Source: Acinetobacter sp. ANC 4204
GTDB taxonomy: Bacteria; Pseudomonadota; Gammaproteobacteria; Pseudomonadales; Moraxellaceae
Direction of reading: 5' to 3'
NCBI RefSeq assembly: GCF_002135205.1
Contig: NZ_NEFZ01000002.1
Span: 372,001-436,000, forward strand
Length of the DNA stretch: 64,000 nucleotides
Below, one piece after another: positions 7,908 to 16,857 of this stretch. How positions within the stretch are numbered: the stretch's first letter is position 1; each line of letters opens with the position of its first letter. The notes beneath the pieces are model-generated. The model was not told the DNA's origin. It did not search any database and saw only the letters and a list, made by a program, of their open reading frames with translations. Position numbers and translations under genes: made by a program.

Positions 7908-9164
7908 TTATGAAAAATCTGAATGCGTTGCAATGGCACGCCATTTAAAAATAAACCACAAACTCAACATCGCAATGACCACAATAATACATAGATAATG
8001 GAAATAGCCGAGCCAGTCGCCCAATATCCCGCTGACACTATATAATCCACCACTGACGGTGGCCATCAATGCCACTTGAAAGGTAAAATCGGTGCCTGCC
8101 ATCTGTTTACGACTATATTGCATCACTAGGGTGAGCATGACCACCAACAACATAGATGAAGTCATATCTTCAAAAGCATTAATCAGATAAATTAACCACG
8201 GCTGAATGCCATACTTAATTTCATACTGAAAAGCCAACCATGCATAAGCTACCAAACTGAAGATTTTAAGCAGCGAGTACGCTACTAAAGCAGTGGAACG
8301 CCGAATAAATTTCAAACTATAGCCCGCAAGTCCAGCACCCATTAAAGCGGTACAGGCCCCCAGCATGGTCACATATAGACCAATCTGGGAAAAACTTAAG
8401 CCTAAATCAACCATTAAAGGCTTCAATAGTGGCCCTGCTAAACCATCCGCTATTTTAAAGCTCAAAAGCACTGCTAACCATGCTGCGAGTACAGGACTCT
8501 GGATAAAATAAGCTAAATAGTTTTTGATCTGTTGAAAATTAAAAGATACGGTTTGCGTTTCTGAAACCTTTCTATGCTGTGGCTCTGAGTAAACTAAAAT
8601 CGGCACTGTATTTATAAAAACAATTGCCGCCAAAATCAAAAAAGTAGATTGCCAACTCAGCCAATCCAGTGCCCACAAGATTGCCCCGCCACCGACAATA
8701 AAACCAAGACGCGATCCAATCACCTGAAAGGTATTACCCCAGTGCTGTTGCTCCCCTTTTAAAATATTGACCGCCAACCCATCAGTTGCAATATCTTGCG
8801 TTGCCCCGAGCAAATTCATACTGAGTAGGCCCACAAAAAAAGCCCATAAATAAATAGGTTGATTTAATCCATCAATCGGGAGAAAAGACAGCCCAATCAA
8901 CACCAGTACAGTCAAGAGTTGTAATGGAATAATCCAACTACGATAGTGACCAAAATGGGTGATCCCAAAACGATCTAACAAAGGCGCCCAAAACACTTTA
9001 ATCGACCACGGTAACATCAGCAGTCCAAAACCTCCAATCTGTGCCAGTGAAACCCCCTGTGCTCTCAAAATCACGGGCAAAGCATGGGTCATAAACCCCA
9101 CAGGTAAACCTTGTGCCCAATACAGAGAAAATAGCAAAATATATACATTTCGGGTCTGTAACAT
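7908..9164 (-). CDS. MFS transporter, AmpG / RhtX-FptX-like
   Basis: Inner-membrane transporter of 418 residues with 12 predicted helices. The N-terminal LYWAQGLPVGFM, the PWSIKVFWAPLLDRFG loop and the GATQDIATDGLAV segment are characteristic of the peptide-acetyl-CoA/AmpG branch of the major facilitator superfamily, which covers AmpG muropeptide permeases and RhtX/FptX siderophore permeases. The ATQDIATDG form looks closer to the siderophore members. No siderophore genes are adjacent, so the substrate (muropeptide, siderophore or other) stays open. It is divergent from the acyltransferase gene. Confidence 0.75.
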   Translation of the reverse strand: MLQTRNVYILLFSLYWAQGLPVGFMTHALPVILRAQGVSLAQIGGFGLLMLPWSIKVFWAPLLDRFGITHFGHYRSWIIPLQLLTVLVLIGLSFLPIDGLNQPIYLWAFFVGLLSMNLLGATQDIATDGLAVNILKGEQQHWGNTFQVIGSRLGFIVGGGAILWALDWLSWQSTFLILAAIVFINTVPILVYSEPQHRKVSETQTVSFNFQQIKNYLAYFIQSPVLAAWLAVLLSFKIADGLAGPLLKPLMVDLGLSFSQIGLYVTMLGACTALMGAGLAGYSLKFIRRSTALVAYSLLKIFSLVAYAWLAFQYEIKYGIQPWLIYLINAFEDMTSSMLLVVMLTLVMQYSRKQMAGTDFTFQVALMATVSGGLYSVSGILGDWLGYFHYLCIIVVIAMLSLWFIFKWRAIATHSDFS

Positions 9165-9300
9165 GGTCGTCCTAAATTCATCAATTGGGCAAAGTGTTCA
9201 TTTTGGCTCGGTAGGCATTCACTATTTTGCCAATGAATTCAAACCGATCAATGCCTATTATTGAAATCATATTCATCTTGATCGTTTGAGTAAAATAATA

Positions 9301-9930
9301 ATGAGTCCATCTTTTCCAGAACTACCAGATCAAGTGCCTCATCGTAATTCGTCTGCATTCACTCGCACTATGTTTAAGCAGATTTTTTTAGTGCAAGGTT
9401 GGCGCTTCATCGGTGAGTTTCCAAATCTCCCCAAAGCCGTCGCGATTATTTCACCACACACCTCCAATATCGACGCATGGCACGGTTTCACCGCCTTGCT
9501 AGGTTTAGGCATTCAAATTACCATTTTTGGTAAGAATAGTTTGTTTCATACCCCGTTGAAACCATTGCTTAAATGGATTGGGGTGATTCCTGTGAATCGC
9601 TCCCATGCCCAAGGCTTAACCCAAGACATTATCGCGATTATCAACAGCAAAGAAAAAATTTGGGTCGGTATGGCGCCTGAAGGCACCCGTAAACACGCCG
9701 AATCTATTCGTAGCGGTTTTTATCGTATTGCTCACGGTGCACAAGTTCCGATTGTGATGTTCTCTTTTGACTATACACAAAAGACCATTCACTGCTTGGG
9801 CGTGTTTCATCCTACTGGGCATTTTGAGCAAGACCTTGAGAAAATTTTAGATTTTTATGTTGGTAAATTTTCAGCCAAGAACCCAAAATGGTTAGCTAAG
9901 CCTTTACAAAAACGCTTAAAAAATAGCTAG
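9301..9930 (+). CDS. Lysophospholipid acyltransferase family (PlsC-like)
   Basis: Membrane-associated acyltransferase of 209 residues. The H-x4-D catalytic motif is in SPHTSNIDAW (about residue 58) and the acceptor-binding EGTR motif is in MAPEGTRKH (about residue 121), in the correct order and spacing for 1-acyl-glycerol-3-phosphate acyltransferases. It is shorter than PlsC itself (about 240-250) and has no clear N-terminal membrane helix, so it may be a secondary acyltransferase. A TTG at 9286 is possible, but the ATG at 9301 has a GAG site 10 bases before it. Confidence 0.82.
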   Translation: MSPSFPELPDQVPHRNSSAFTRTMFKQIFLVQGWRFIGEFPNLPKAVAIISPHTSNIDAWHGFTALLGLGIQITIFGKNSLFHTPLKPLLKWIGVIPVNRSHAQGLTQDIIAIINSKEKIWVGMAPEGTRKHAESIRSGFYRIAHGAQVPIVMFSFDYTQKTIHCLGVFHPTGHFEQDLEKILDFYVGKFSAKNPKWLAKPLQKRLKNS

Positions 9931-9995
9931 TAAATCAAGGTCGAATCTGCTGAGATGTGCAGCATTATTTGTTTTGCGTTTTAGTACTTTTGACC

Positions 9996-10913
9996 ATGAA
10001 TTTTGCTCGTTTATCTCTGATTGGTGCACTCACACTGACTATGGCAGGATGTGATCTTGCATCAAAGAAAACACCAACAACTACTCCCGTTCAAGCCCGT
10101 GAACCTGTGATTGCCATTGCCCTCGGCGGTGGCGGCGCCAAAGGCTTTGCACATATTGGTGTACTGAAAGTTTTGGAGTCACATGGCATCAAACCCAAAA
10201 TTGTCACGGGAACCAGTGCTGGCAGTTTTGTGGGTAGTATCTATGCCAGTGGTAAAACACCTTATCAACTTCAACAAATTGCGCTGACTTTAAAAGAATC
10301 GGACATTCGAGACTTAACCCTCAATTCACAAGGTTTTGTGCAAGGACAAAAACTGCAAGACTATGTCAACAAACATGTCGGAAATAAACCGATTCAACAG
10401 TTCCCCATCCGCTTCGCTGCAGTCGCTACCCGTCTGGATACAGGACGAAAAGCCGACTTTATTAAAGGCAATGCGGGTCAAGCTGTTCGAGCATCCTGTA
10501 GTATTCCGAACGTTTTTGTCCCTGCGGTGATTGGTGGAACCAAATATGTCGATGGTGGCCTTGTTAGCCCAATTCCAGTGAAAACTGCCAAAGATATGGG
10601 CGCGGATATTGTAATTGCGGTTGATATTTCAGCCCGTCCCGTTGGAAACAAGCCACTGAATATGTGGGGTTTGCTCGATCAAACCATTAACATCATGGGG
10701 CAGCAAAGCATCAATGAAGAGCTAAGCCAAGCAACTGTAGTGATTCAACCCAAAGTTGGCCACCTAGGTACTTTAGACTTAACAGCGAGCAATCAATCTA
10801 TTTTAGAAGGTGAAAAGGCAGCACAACTCAAAATTAAGTCAATTGAAAAAGCCATAGGCGACTTTAAAAAGTCACCAGCAGCCTTTAAACCAGCACCTAA
10901 AGCCAAATTCTAA
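9996..10913 (+). CDS. Patatin-like phospholipase lipoprotein
   Basis: Putative lipid hydrolase of 305 residues. The ATG at 9996 gives a lipoprotein signal ending in TMAG with Cys19 as the lipidation site; an upstream GTG frame would bury it. The oxyanion loop is GGGGAKG (about 44-50), the nucleophile Ser74 is in GTSAG, and the catalytic aspartate (about 186) is in VDGG, so the Ser-Asp dyad is complete. The family includes RssA and neuropathy-target-esterase-like proteins. It follows the acyltransferase by 65 bases, which suggests a joint role in phospholipid turnover. Confidence 0.88.
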   Translation: MNFARLSLIGALTLTMAGCDLASKKTPTTTPVQAREPVIAIALGGGGAKGFAHIGVLKVLESHGIKPKIVTGTSAGSFVGSIYASGKTPYQLQQIALTLKESDIRDLTLNSQGFVQGQKLQDYVNKHVGNKPIQQFPIRFAAVATRLDTGRKADFIKGNAGQAVRASCSIPNVFVPAVIGGTKYVDGGLVSPIPVKTAKDMGADIVIAVDISARPVGNKPLNMWGLLDQTINIMGQQSINEELSQATVVIQPKVGHLGTLDLTASNQSILEGEKAAQLKIKSIEKAIGDFKKSPAAFKPAPKAKF

Positions 10914-11010
10914 AAAGTTTGATTTTTAATATTCAAAGACTTATTCATCTGCTAAATTGATATAGATGCTGCTGCATCTATATCCCTATAACGAATATAC
11001 GAGTAGATGT

Positions 11011-11484
11011 ATGGAATTTGCTTTTGAACCTTGGCACTGGTTTGTATTGGGCGTTCTGTTAATGTTATCAGAGCTGATTCTGCCTGCTTTTGCCGCATTG
11101 TGGTTCGGTATTGCGGCCATTATGGTCGGTATTCTGTACTGGATGTTCCCAATGATGGGCGTTACCACGCAATTTGTAACGTGGATTATTTTGTCGATTT
11201 TATGCACTTTACTTTGGTTTAAGTTTATTAAACCACTTTCGACTGACAAAACCAAAGCAGGACTGTCTCGCGAAGCAACCATCGGTCAAATTGGCATGGT
11301 CATTCAAGCGAGTCCTGAAAATGAACACATACGCGTTCGCTTTCCCATTCCAGTTCTCGGTTCAGATGAATGGAACTGTCGCACTTTAGATAAAGTCCAA
11401 GTCGGTGACCGAGTGCGTGTCGTTGAAATACTGGGCAATGATTTAATGGTCAAAGCACATCTCTCAAGCAACGAAAATACTTAA
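11011..11484 (+). CDS. NfeD family membrane protein
   Basis: Small membrane protein of 157 residues with two or three N-terminal helices (about 8-75) and a C-terminal OB-fold domain around GQIGMVIQ, VLGSDEWNC and VGDRVRVVEILG, the standard NfeD plan without the ClpP-like protease domain. NfeD proteins act with the SPFH protein encoded next door, here 15 bases downstream. The frame opens earlier at 10966, but MEFAFEPWH at 11011 is the usual start of this family. Confidence 0.85.
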   Translation: MEFAFEPWHWFVLGVLLMLSELILPAFAALWFGIAAIMVGILYWMFPMMGVTTQFVTWIILSILCTLLWFKFIKPLSTDKTKAGLSREATIGQIGMVIQASPENEHIRVRFPIPVLGSDEWNCRTLDKVQVGDRVRVVEILGNDLMVKAHLSSNENT

Positions 11485-11499
11485 AAGTGAGTTAAGACT

Positions 11500-12357
11500 A
11501 TGTCTGGTGGATTTATTATTGTTTTAGCAATTTTGGCTTTTGCCGCTGTCACCATTTTTAAAGGTGTCCGCATTGTACCGCAAGGTTATAAATGGATTGT
11601 GCAACGTCTGGGTAAATACCATACTACATTGAGCCCAGGTCTCAACTTTGTGATTCCTTATGTCGATGAGGTGGCTTATAAAGTCACGACCAAAGACATT
11701 GTATTAGACATTCCCTCTCAAGAAGTGATTACCCGAGATAATGCGGTTTTGCTCATGAATGCCGTGGCGTATATCAACATCACCACGCCTGTAAATGCAG
11801 TCTACGGCATTGAAAACTATACATGGGCCATTCAAAACTTAGTACAAACATCACTACGTTCTATCGTGGGTGAAATGGATCTCGATGATGCACTCTCATC
11901 TCGTGACCATATTAAAGCCAAATTGAAAGCGGCTATTTCGGATGATATCTCAGACTGGGGCATTACCCTAAAAACCGTTGAAATCCAAGATATTCAACCT
12001 TCTTCAACCATGCAAGCTGCAATGGAAGCACAAGCTGCCGCAGAGCGTCAACGTCGTGCAACCGTGACCAAAGCAGACGGTGAAAAACAAGCCGCGATTT
12101 TAGAGGCAGACGGTCGTTTAGAAGCATCACGTCGTGACGCAGAAGCACAAGTCGTCTTAGCAGAGTCTTCTCAGCGTGCCATTGAAATGGTCACTTCGGC
12201 TGTGGGCGACAAGGAAATTCCTGTTGCTTACTTATTGGGTGAACAATATGTCAAAGCGATGCAAGACATGTCTAAATCAAACAATGCCAAAACAGTGGTT
12301 TTACCAGCCGATATTTTAAGTACCATCCGTGGTGTTATGGGACGTAAAGATATTTAA
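11500..12357 (+). CDS. qmcA: SPFH/Band-7 membrane-anchored protein (QmcA, stomatin-like)
   Basis: Protein of 285 residues with one N-terminal membrane helix (about 3-22) and an SPFH domain (about 25-180, with VPQGYKWIVQRLGKY and SPGLNFVIPYVD). A long alanine/glutamate-rich helix (about 185-235, AMEAQAAAERQRRA) then drives oligomerisation. SPFH proteins form membrane microdomain scaffolds. It is paired with nfeD in the classical two-gene operon and closed by a strong terminator. Confidence 0.88.
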   Translation: MSGGFIIVLAILAFAAVTIFKGVRIVPQGYKWIVQRLGKYHTTLSPGLNFVIPYVDEVAYKVTTKDIVLDIPSQEVITRDNAVLLMNAVAYINITTPVNAVYGIENYTWAIQNLVQTSLRSIVGEMDLDDALSSRDHIKAKLKAAISDDISDWGITLKTVEIQDIQPSSTMQAAMEAQAAAERQRRATVTKADGEKQAAILEADGRLEASRRDAEAQVVLAESSQRAIEMVTSAVGDKEIPVAYLLGEQYVKAMQDMSKSNNAKTVVLPADILSTIRGVMGRKDI

Positions 12358-12376
12358 CTGACTCCTGCGTTTAGCC

Positions 12377-12410
12377 AAAAAGGACAGCTTTCGAGCTGTC
12401 CTTTTTGTTC
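12377..12410 (+). terminator. Terminator of nfeD-qmcA
   Basis: A 13-bp perfect stem (AAAAAGGACAGCT and its complement) with a TTCG tetraloop ends in a T tract, 20 bases after the qmcA stop. Confidence 0.92.
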
Positions 12411-12529
12411 TACCTGCGAAAACAATAAAAGCCTGCTAAATTACGCATCATTTTTAATATTGTAAAATTCTTCCAGCTTTTTTGAGCATTTGAATTTTAA
12501 TCTCTCTGCCATCTTAATATGGACATCGT

Positions 12530-14020
12530 ATGAGCTCCCTCAATCCCACCCTCATTACTTTTCTTTTTTATATTGTCGCCATGGTCATTATTGGTCTGGT
12601 TGCCTACCGTGCGACCACCAATTTCTCTGACTATATTTTAGGCGGCCGTCGCTTAGGAAGCTTTGTCACCGCATTATCTGCGGGAGCATCCGACATGAGT
12701 GGTTGGTTACTCATGGGACTACCAGGCGCAATTTATCTCTCTGGTTTATCTGAAGTTTGGATTGCAATTGGCTTGATCATCGGAGCTTGGCTAAACTGGT
12801 TATTGGTCGCAGGACGCCTGCGTGTACATACCGAAGTGCAGTTCAATGCGCTCACCTTACCAGACTATTTTTCCAATCGCTTTGATGACCAAAAGAAAGT
12901 CTTGCGCATTGTCTCAGCCTTGGTCATTTTGATTTTCTTTGCAATTTACTGTGCCTCAGGCATGGTGGCAGGTGCACGCTTATTTGAAAGTATGTTTGCC
13001 ATTCCCTACAGCACTGCACTTTGGATCAGTGCAATTGGAACTATTAGTTATGTCTTTATTGGTGGGTTCTTAGCAGTCAGCTGGACTGATACCATCCAAG
13101 CAGGTTTAATGATTTTTGCCCTATTGCTCACGCCTATTGTAGTTCTTCTGAGTTTCTCCGACTTAAACCATATGACTACAGTCCTTGAAGCAGCACGCCC
13201 ACAAGCTTTTGATGTACTTGGTAATTTAAACCTTGTTGCCATCATTTCTCTATTGGCTTGGGGCTTAGGCTATTTTGGTCAACCTCATATTTTAGTGCGC
13301 TTCATGGCTGCCGATTCTGTTAAATCTATTCCCAATGCACGTCGTATCGGTATGACTTGGATGACACTCTGCTTAGGCGGTGCCGTAACAGCGGGCTTTT
13401 TTGGGATTGCCTATTTTGCAGAGCACCCTGAGCTAGCTGCTGTGGTTAATGCCAACCCTGAAACCGTGTTTATGGAGCTTACTAAAATTCTTTTCAATCC
13501 GTGGATTGCTGGAATTGTTTTAGCTGCAATTTTAGCGGCGGTTATGAGCACTTTAAGCTGCCAACTTTTAGTATGCTCAAGTACCTTGACCGAAGATTTT
13601 TATAAATCGTTCTTACGTAAAAATGCCTCACAAACCGAACTGGTTTGGATCGGTCGTTTAATGGTGCTACTGATCGCCCTGCTTGCAATTTGGATGGCAG
13701 GTAATCCTGAATCTAAAGTTTTAGGCCTGGTAGCTTATGCATGGGCAGGTTTTGGCGCTGCATTTGGTCCACTCATCATTCTGTCTTTGTTCTGGAAACG
13801 CATGACTTTAAACGGTGCACTCTCGGGTATGATTGTCGGTGCGGTTGTGGTCATTCTTTGGAAAAACCTTTTTGCAGCTACAGGCCTTTACGAGATTATT
13901 CCCGGCTTTATCTGTTCACTCATCACGATCGTTGTTATCAGTCTTTTGGGTAAAGCACCAACGCAAGACATTACAGATCGTTTTGAAGAAGCAGATCGTG
14001 TATATAAAGCATCTCAATAA
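12530..14020 (+). CDS. putP: Sodium/proline symporter PutP
   Basis: Inner-membrane SSS-family transporter of 496 residues, matching PutP length, with about 13 helices. The family's first-helix region (YRATTNFSDYILGGRRLG), the substrate/sodium-site segment (ALSAGASDMSGWLLMGLPGA) and the GLGYFGQPHILVRFMA stretch are all present. It takes up proline with sodium, for use as carbon, nitrogen or osmoprotectant. putA is not in the window. It is monocistronic, with a terminator shared with the convergent ispA. Confidence 0.93.
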   Translation: MSSLNPTLITFLFYIVAMVIIGLVAYRATTNFSDYILGGRRLGSFVTALSAGASDMSGWLLMGLPGAIYLSGLSEVWIAIGLIIGAWLNWLLVAGRLRVHTEVQFNALTLPDYFSNRFDDQKKVLRIVSALVILIFFAIYCASGMVAGARLFESMFAIPYSTALWISAIGTISYVFIGGFLAVSWTDTIQAGLMIFALLLTPIVVLLSFSDLNHMTTVLEAARPQAFDVLGNLNLVAIISLLAWGLGYFGQPHILVRFMAADSVKSIPNARRIGMTWMTLCLGGAVTAGFFGIAYFAEHPELAAVVNANPETVFMELTKILFNPWIAGIVLAAILAAVMSTLSCQLLVCSSTLTEDFYKSFLRKNASQTELVWIGRLMVLLIALLAIWMAGNPESKVLGLVAYAWAGFGAAFGPLIILSLFWKRMTLNGALSGMIVGAVVVILWKNLFAATGLYEIIPGFICSLITIVVISLLGKAPTQDITDRFEEADRVYKASQ

Positions 14021-14036
14021 ACCGCTACACATAAAA

Positions 14037-14059
14037 AAGAGGACATCAGCTGTCCTCTT
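14037..14059. terminator. Bidirectional terminator between putP and ispA
   Basis: AAGAGGACA / TGTCCTCTT stem (9 bp) with a 5-base loop, flanked by an A-rich run on the left that serves as a T run for minus-strand transcripts. Confidence 0.8.
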
Positions 14060-14079
14060 GTGGGTTTAAAAGTTTGAAC

Positions 14080-14991
14080 TCAACTTTGACGCGCCAATAA
14101 AAATTGGGAAATTTGATTCAATTCGGAAGCCGCATCACTTGAGAAATAAGCTAACGCTGCAAAAGCTTGATCATGTAGCGTTTTCGCATAGTTCTGCGCA
14201 GCTTCAAGCCCCATCAAAGCTGGATAGGTCGACTTTTCAACTTGCTCATCTTTGCCCGCAGTTTTACCCAGTACATCTGTATTTGACGTAATATCTAAAA
14301 TGTCATCTTGTACTTGAAAAGCGAGGCCTATCGCCTGTGCATATTCACGTAACTTTGGAATCGCTTGATCACCACCCTCAAAGACGGTGACCGCAGCCAT
14401 CATCACTGCTGCTGAAATCAATGCACCCGTTTTATTACGGTGAATGGTTTCTAGTGCAGTTTGATCAACCCGCTTACCTTCTGCTTGTAAATCGAGGACT
14501 TGACCACACACCATTTTAGAACTGGCTGTTGCTAAAATTTGCATCTGCTTTAATACAATACCTTGATCCACCATAGGACCCGCATCAAATAGTCGGCTAG
14601 CTAGAATTTCAAAAGCCATAGACTGTAAAATGTCACCTGCCAGTAAAGCGGTATCCTCACCATAAGCCACATGACAAGTCGGCTGACCACGACGTAATAG
14701 GTCATTGTCCATACATGGCAAATCATCGTGTGCCAAGGAATAACAGTGAATCAACTCTACTGCCACAGCAGCACGGCGTACAGCAGCCCAATTGGAGTTT
14801 GGGTTCAAATGGGCCGTAGCATAGCACAGTGCGGGGCGCACACGCTTTCCGCCTAACATTACAGCATGATGCACGGCACTTTTTAACGGTTCAGGAATTG
14901 AAAAAGCATCCAGTGCAGTCAATAAATCATCGTGAATACGTTGTTGAGCCTGTTGGAGCGCATTTGCTGATACGTCGGTTAGTACTGACAC
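14080..14991 (-). CDS. ispA: Geranyl/farnesyl diphosphate synthase IspA
   Basis: Cytosolic short-chain prenyltransferase of 303 residues that condenses IPP with DMAPP and GPP to make FPP for quinone and undecaprenyl synthesis. The first aspartate-rich motif is AHDDLPCMDNDLLRRG, the second is QVQDDILD, and GGKRVRP binds pyrophosphate. The frame is open to a TTG at 15009, but GTG at 14991 is preceded by GAGG at 5-base spacing and is the better start. dxs, a common neighbour, is not adjacent. Confidence 0.92.
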   Translation of the reverse strand: MSVLTDVSANALQQAQQRIHDDLLTALDAFSIPEPLKSAVHHAVMLGGKRVRPALCYATAHLNPNSNWAAVRRAAVAVELIHCYSLAHDDLPCMDNDLLRRGQPTCHVAYGEDTALLAGDILQSMAFEILASRLFDAGPMVDQGIVLKQMQILATASSKMVCGQVLDLQAEGKRVDQTALETIHRNKTGALISAAVMMAAVTVFEGGDQAIPKLREYAQAIGLAFQVQDDILDITSNTDVLGKTAGKDEQVEKSTYPALMGLEAAQNYAKTLHDQAFAALAYFSSDAASELNQISQFLLARQS

Positions 14992-15007
14992 ATTCGCCTC
15001 GAATAAC

Positions 15008-15281
15008 AATAGAATAAAATGATTTAAAGCTCAGTTTACACTGAGTTAAACATGAACATGATCTGTTGGCATCATACTGCTTTCTGCCCGCTTTCTCTAC
15101 GCCGAAACCTCAAACAATATGCGCTAATCTATTAAATTTCGCATACTGATCAATATGAAGCCCTTTTTGGCTGTTTTAAACAGCGACTGCGCTAAAAAAT
15201 GGCTCTGAGAAATTAGATCCAAAACTCCCCACCCCAATTCATTGTTTTAGCCTTTCGCACTTTAAAATTAGGAGAAATATA
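15008..15281. other. Intergenic region, no gene seen
   Basis: This stretch upstream of ispA and downstream of prpF has stop codons in all frames and no structured RNA that I can recognise. It should hold the ispA promoter. Confidence 0.5.
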
Positions 15282-15307
15282 AAAAGCCTCTAAACATAGA
15301 GGCTTTT
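15282..15307 (-). terminator. Terminator of prpF
   Basis: An 11-bp perfect stem (AAAAGCCTCTA and its complement) with an AACA loop, 18 bases beyond the prpF stop. Confidence 0.85.
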
Positions 15308-15324
15308 ACATAGCTTACATAGGA

Positions 15325-16515
15325 TTAATCTATGCTTTCAGCAGGAATTCTGACCCAACCTTCCATCAGCACACGGGCACTACGACTCATGACCGCTTTT
15401 TTCACGACCCATTGACCATTTTCTTGTATCGCTTGCGCCCCTACACGCAATGTCCCTGACGGATGCCCAAATCGTACTGCCTCGCGCTCACCGCCACCTG
15501 CAGCCAAATTAACCAAGGTTCCTGGTATCGCTGCTGCGGTGCCAATAGCAACAGCTGCTGTACCCATCATGGCATGATGGAGTTTACCCATAGACAGTGC
15601 ACGAACCAATAAATCTGTGTCCTGTGCTGTGATGGTTTTACCACTTGAAGATACATATTGTTTTGGTTGAGAAACAAAGGCAATTTTAGGCGTGTGTTGA
15701 CGGCTGGCAGCTTCAGAAATATCTTGAATCAGCCCCATCTGTTTTGCACCATAAGCTCGAATAGTTTCAAAGCGTGCTAAAGCTTTGGCATCGCCATTAA
15801 TTGCGTCTTGTAATTCAGTACCTGTATAACCAATGTCTTCTGCATTTAAAAAAATCGTGGGAATACCCGCATTGATAAACGTGGCTTGGAAACGACCAAT
15901 CTCAGGTACCTCTAAAGTATCGACCAAATTCCCTGTTGGGAACATTGCACCACCATCTTCACCATCATCGGCAGGATCTAAAAATTCAATTTGCACTTCC
16001 GCAGCAGGAAATGTCACACCATCAAGTTCAAAATCACCTGTTTCTTGAACTTGTCCATTTGTGACAGGTACATGGGCAATAATAGTTTTTTGAATATTGA
16101 CCTGCCAAATGCGGACTGTGCAGATGCCATTTTCTGGAATACGCGCAGCATCGACCAAACCATTTGAGATTGCAAATGAGCCCACTGCTGCCGTTAAGTT
16201 GCCACAGTTTCCGCTCCAGTCGACAAAAGGCTGATCAATTGAAACCTGACCAAATAAATAGTCAACATCATGTTCTGCTTGCTGGCTTTTGGCTAGAATC
16301 ACCGTTTTACTGGTGCTTGATGTTGCACCTCCCATGCCATCAATCTGCTTTGCATAAGGATCCGGACTACCAATCACACGAAGTAAAAGCTGATCTCGAA
16401 CGCGACCTGCTTGTTGCGCAGCTTCAGGAAGATCATCAAGTTTAAAGAATACGCCCTTACTGGTTCCTCCACGCATATAGGTTGCTGGAATCTTGATTTG
16501 CGGTGCAAAACTCAT
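15325..16515 (-). CDS. prpF: PrpF, 2-methylaconitate cis-trans isomerase
   Basis: Cytosolic isomerase of 396 residues, the normal PrpF length. PrpF moves the double bond of 2-methylaconitate so that the AcnD branch of the methylcitrate cycle can oxidise propionyl-CoA. The N-terminal QIKIPATYMRGGTSKGVF and the GMGGATSSTSKTVIL segment are hallmark PrpF sequence and include the active-site lysine region. The conserved cysteine is in DWSGNCGNLTAAVG. The ATG at 16515 follows AAGGA at 10 bases; the frame is open to 16542. It stands alone here, without prpB, prpC or acnD. Confidence 0.9.
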   Translation of the reverse strand: MSFAPQIKIPATYMRGGTSKGVFFKLDDLPEAAQQAGRVRDQLLLRVIGSPDPYAKQIDGMGGATSSTSKTVILAKSQQAEHDVDYLFGQVSIDQPFVDWSGNCGNLTAAVGSFAISNGLVDAARIPENGICTVRIWQVNIQKTIIAHVPVTNGQVQETGDFELDGVTFPAAEVQIEFLDPADDGEDGGAMFPTGNLVDTLEVPEIGRFQATFINAGIPTIFLNAEDIGYTGTELQDAINGDAKALARFETIRAYGAKQMGLIQDISEAASRQHTPKIAFVSQPKQYVSSSGKTITAQDTDLLVRALSMGKLHHAMMGTAAVAIGTAAAIPGTLVNLAAGGGEREAVRFGHPSGTLRVGAQAIQENGQWVVKKAVMSRSARVLMEGWVRIPAESID

Positions 16516-16542
16516 TTTTATTGAATCCTTCATATTTATCAT

Positions 16543-16857
16543 TGTGTTAAGTCAAACAACCTGATTTAACTCAGCTTCATCATACCTTTTTTCCATATCC
16601 ATGCGTAAAATACAGGACTTAAGTCTAAACAAGTATAAAAAAACATCATTTGTGAACGGAGAGTTTCCTAAAATAATCCACAATCCGACAATTTAAATAA
16701 AATTAATATATTGATTCGTATCTTTTTTATTTACTATTTTTCACACATTATTTTTCATATGAATAATAACTTTTTTTCATGCATTTTGAGCTACTATGCG
16801 ATTTCTTCTCGATCTATTACAATCGGAAACACTTATCCATTGTCGGGCTGAAATAAC
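16543..16857. other. Divergent prpF / aroP promoter region
   Basis: AT-rich intergenic DNA of about 315 bases between two divergent genes. No open frame of note, no clear operator palindrome and no RNA fold recognised. Confidence 0.5.
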
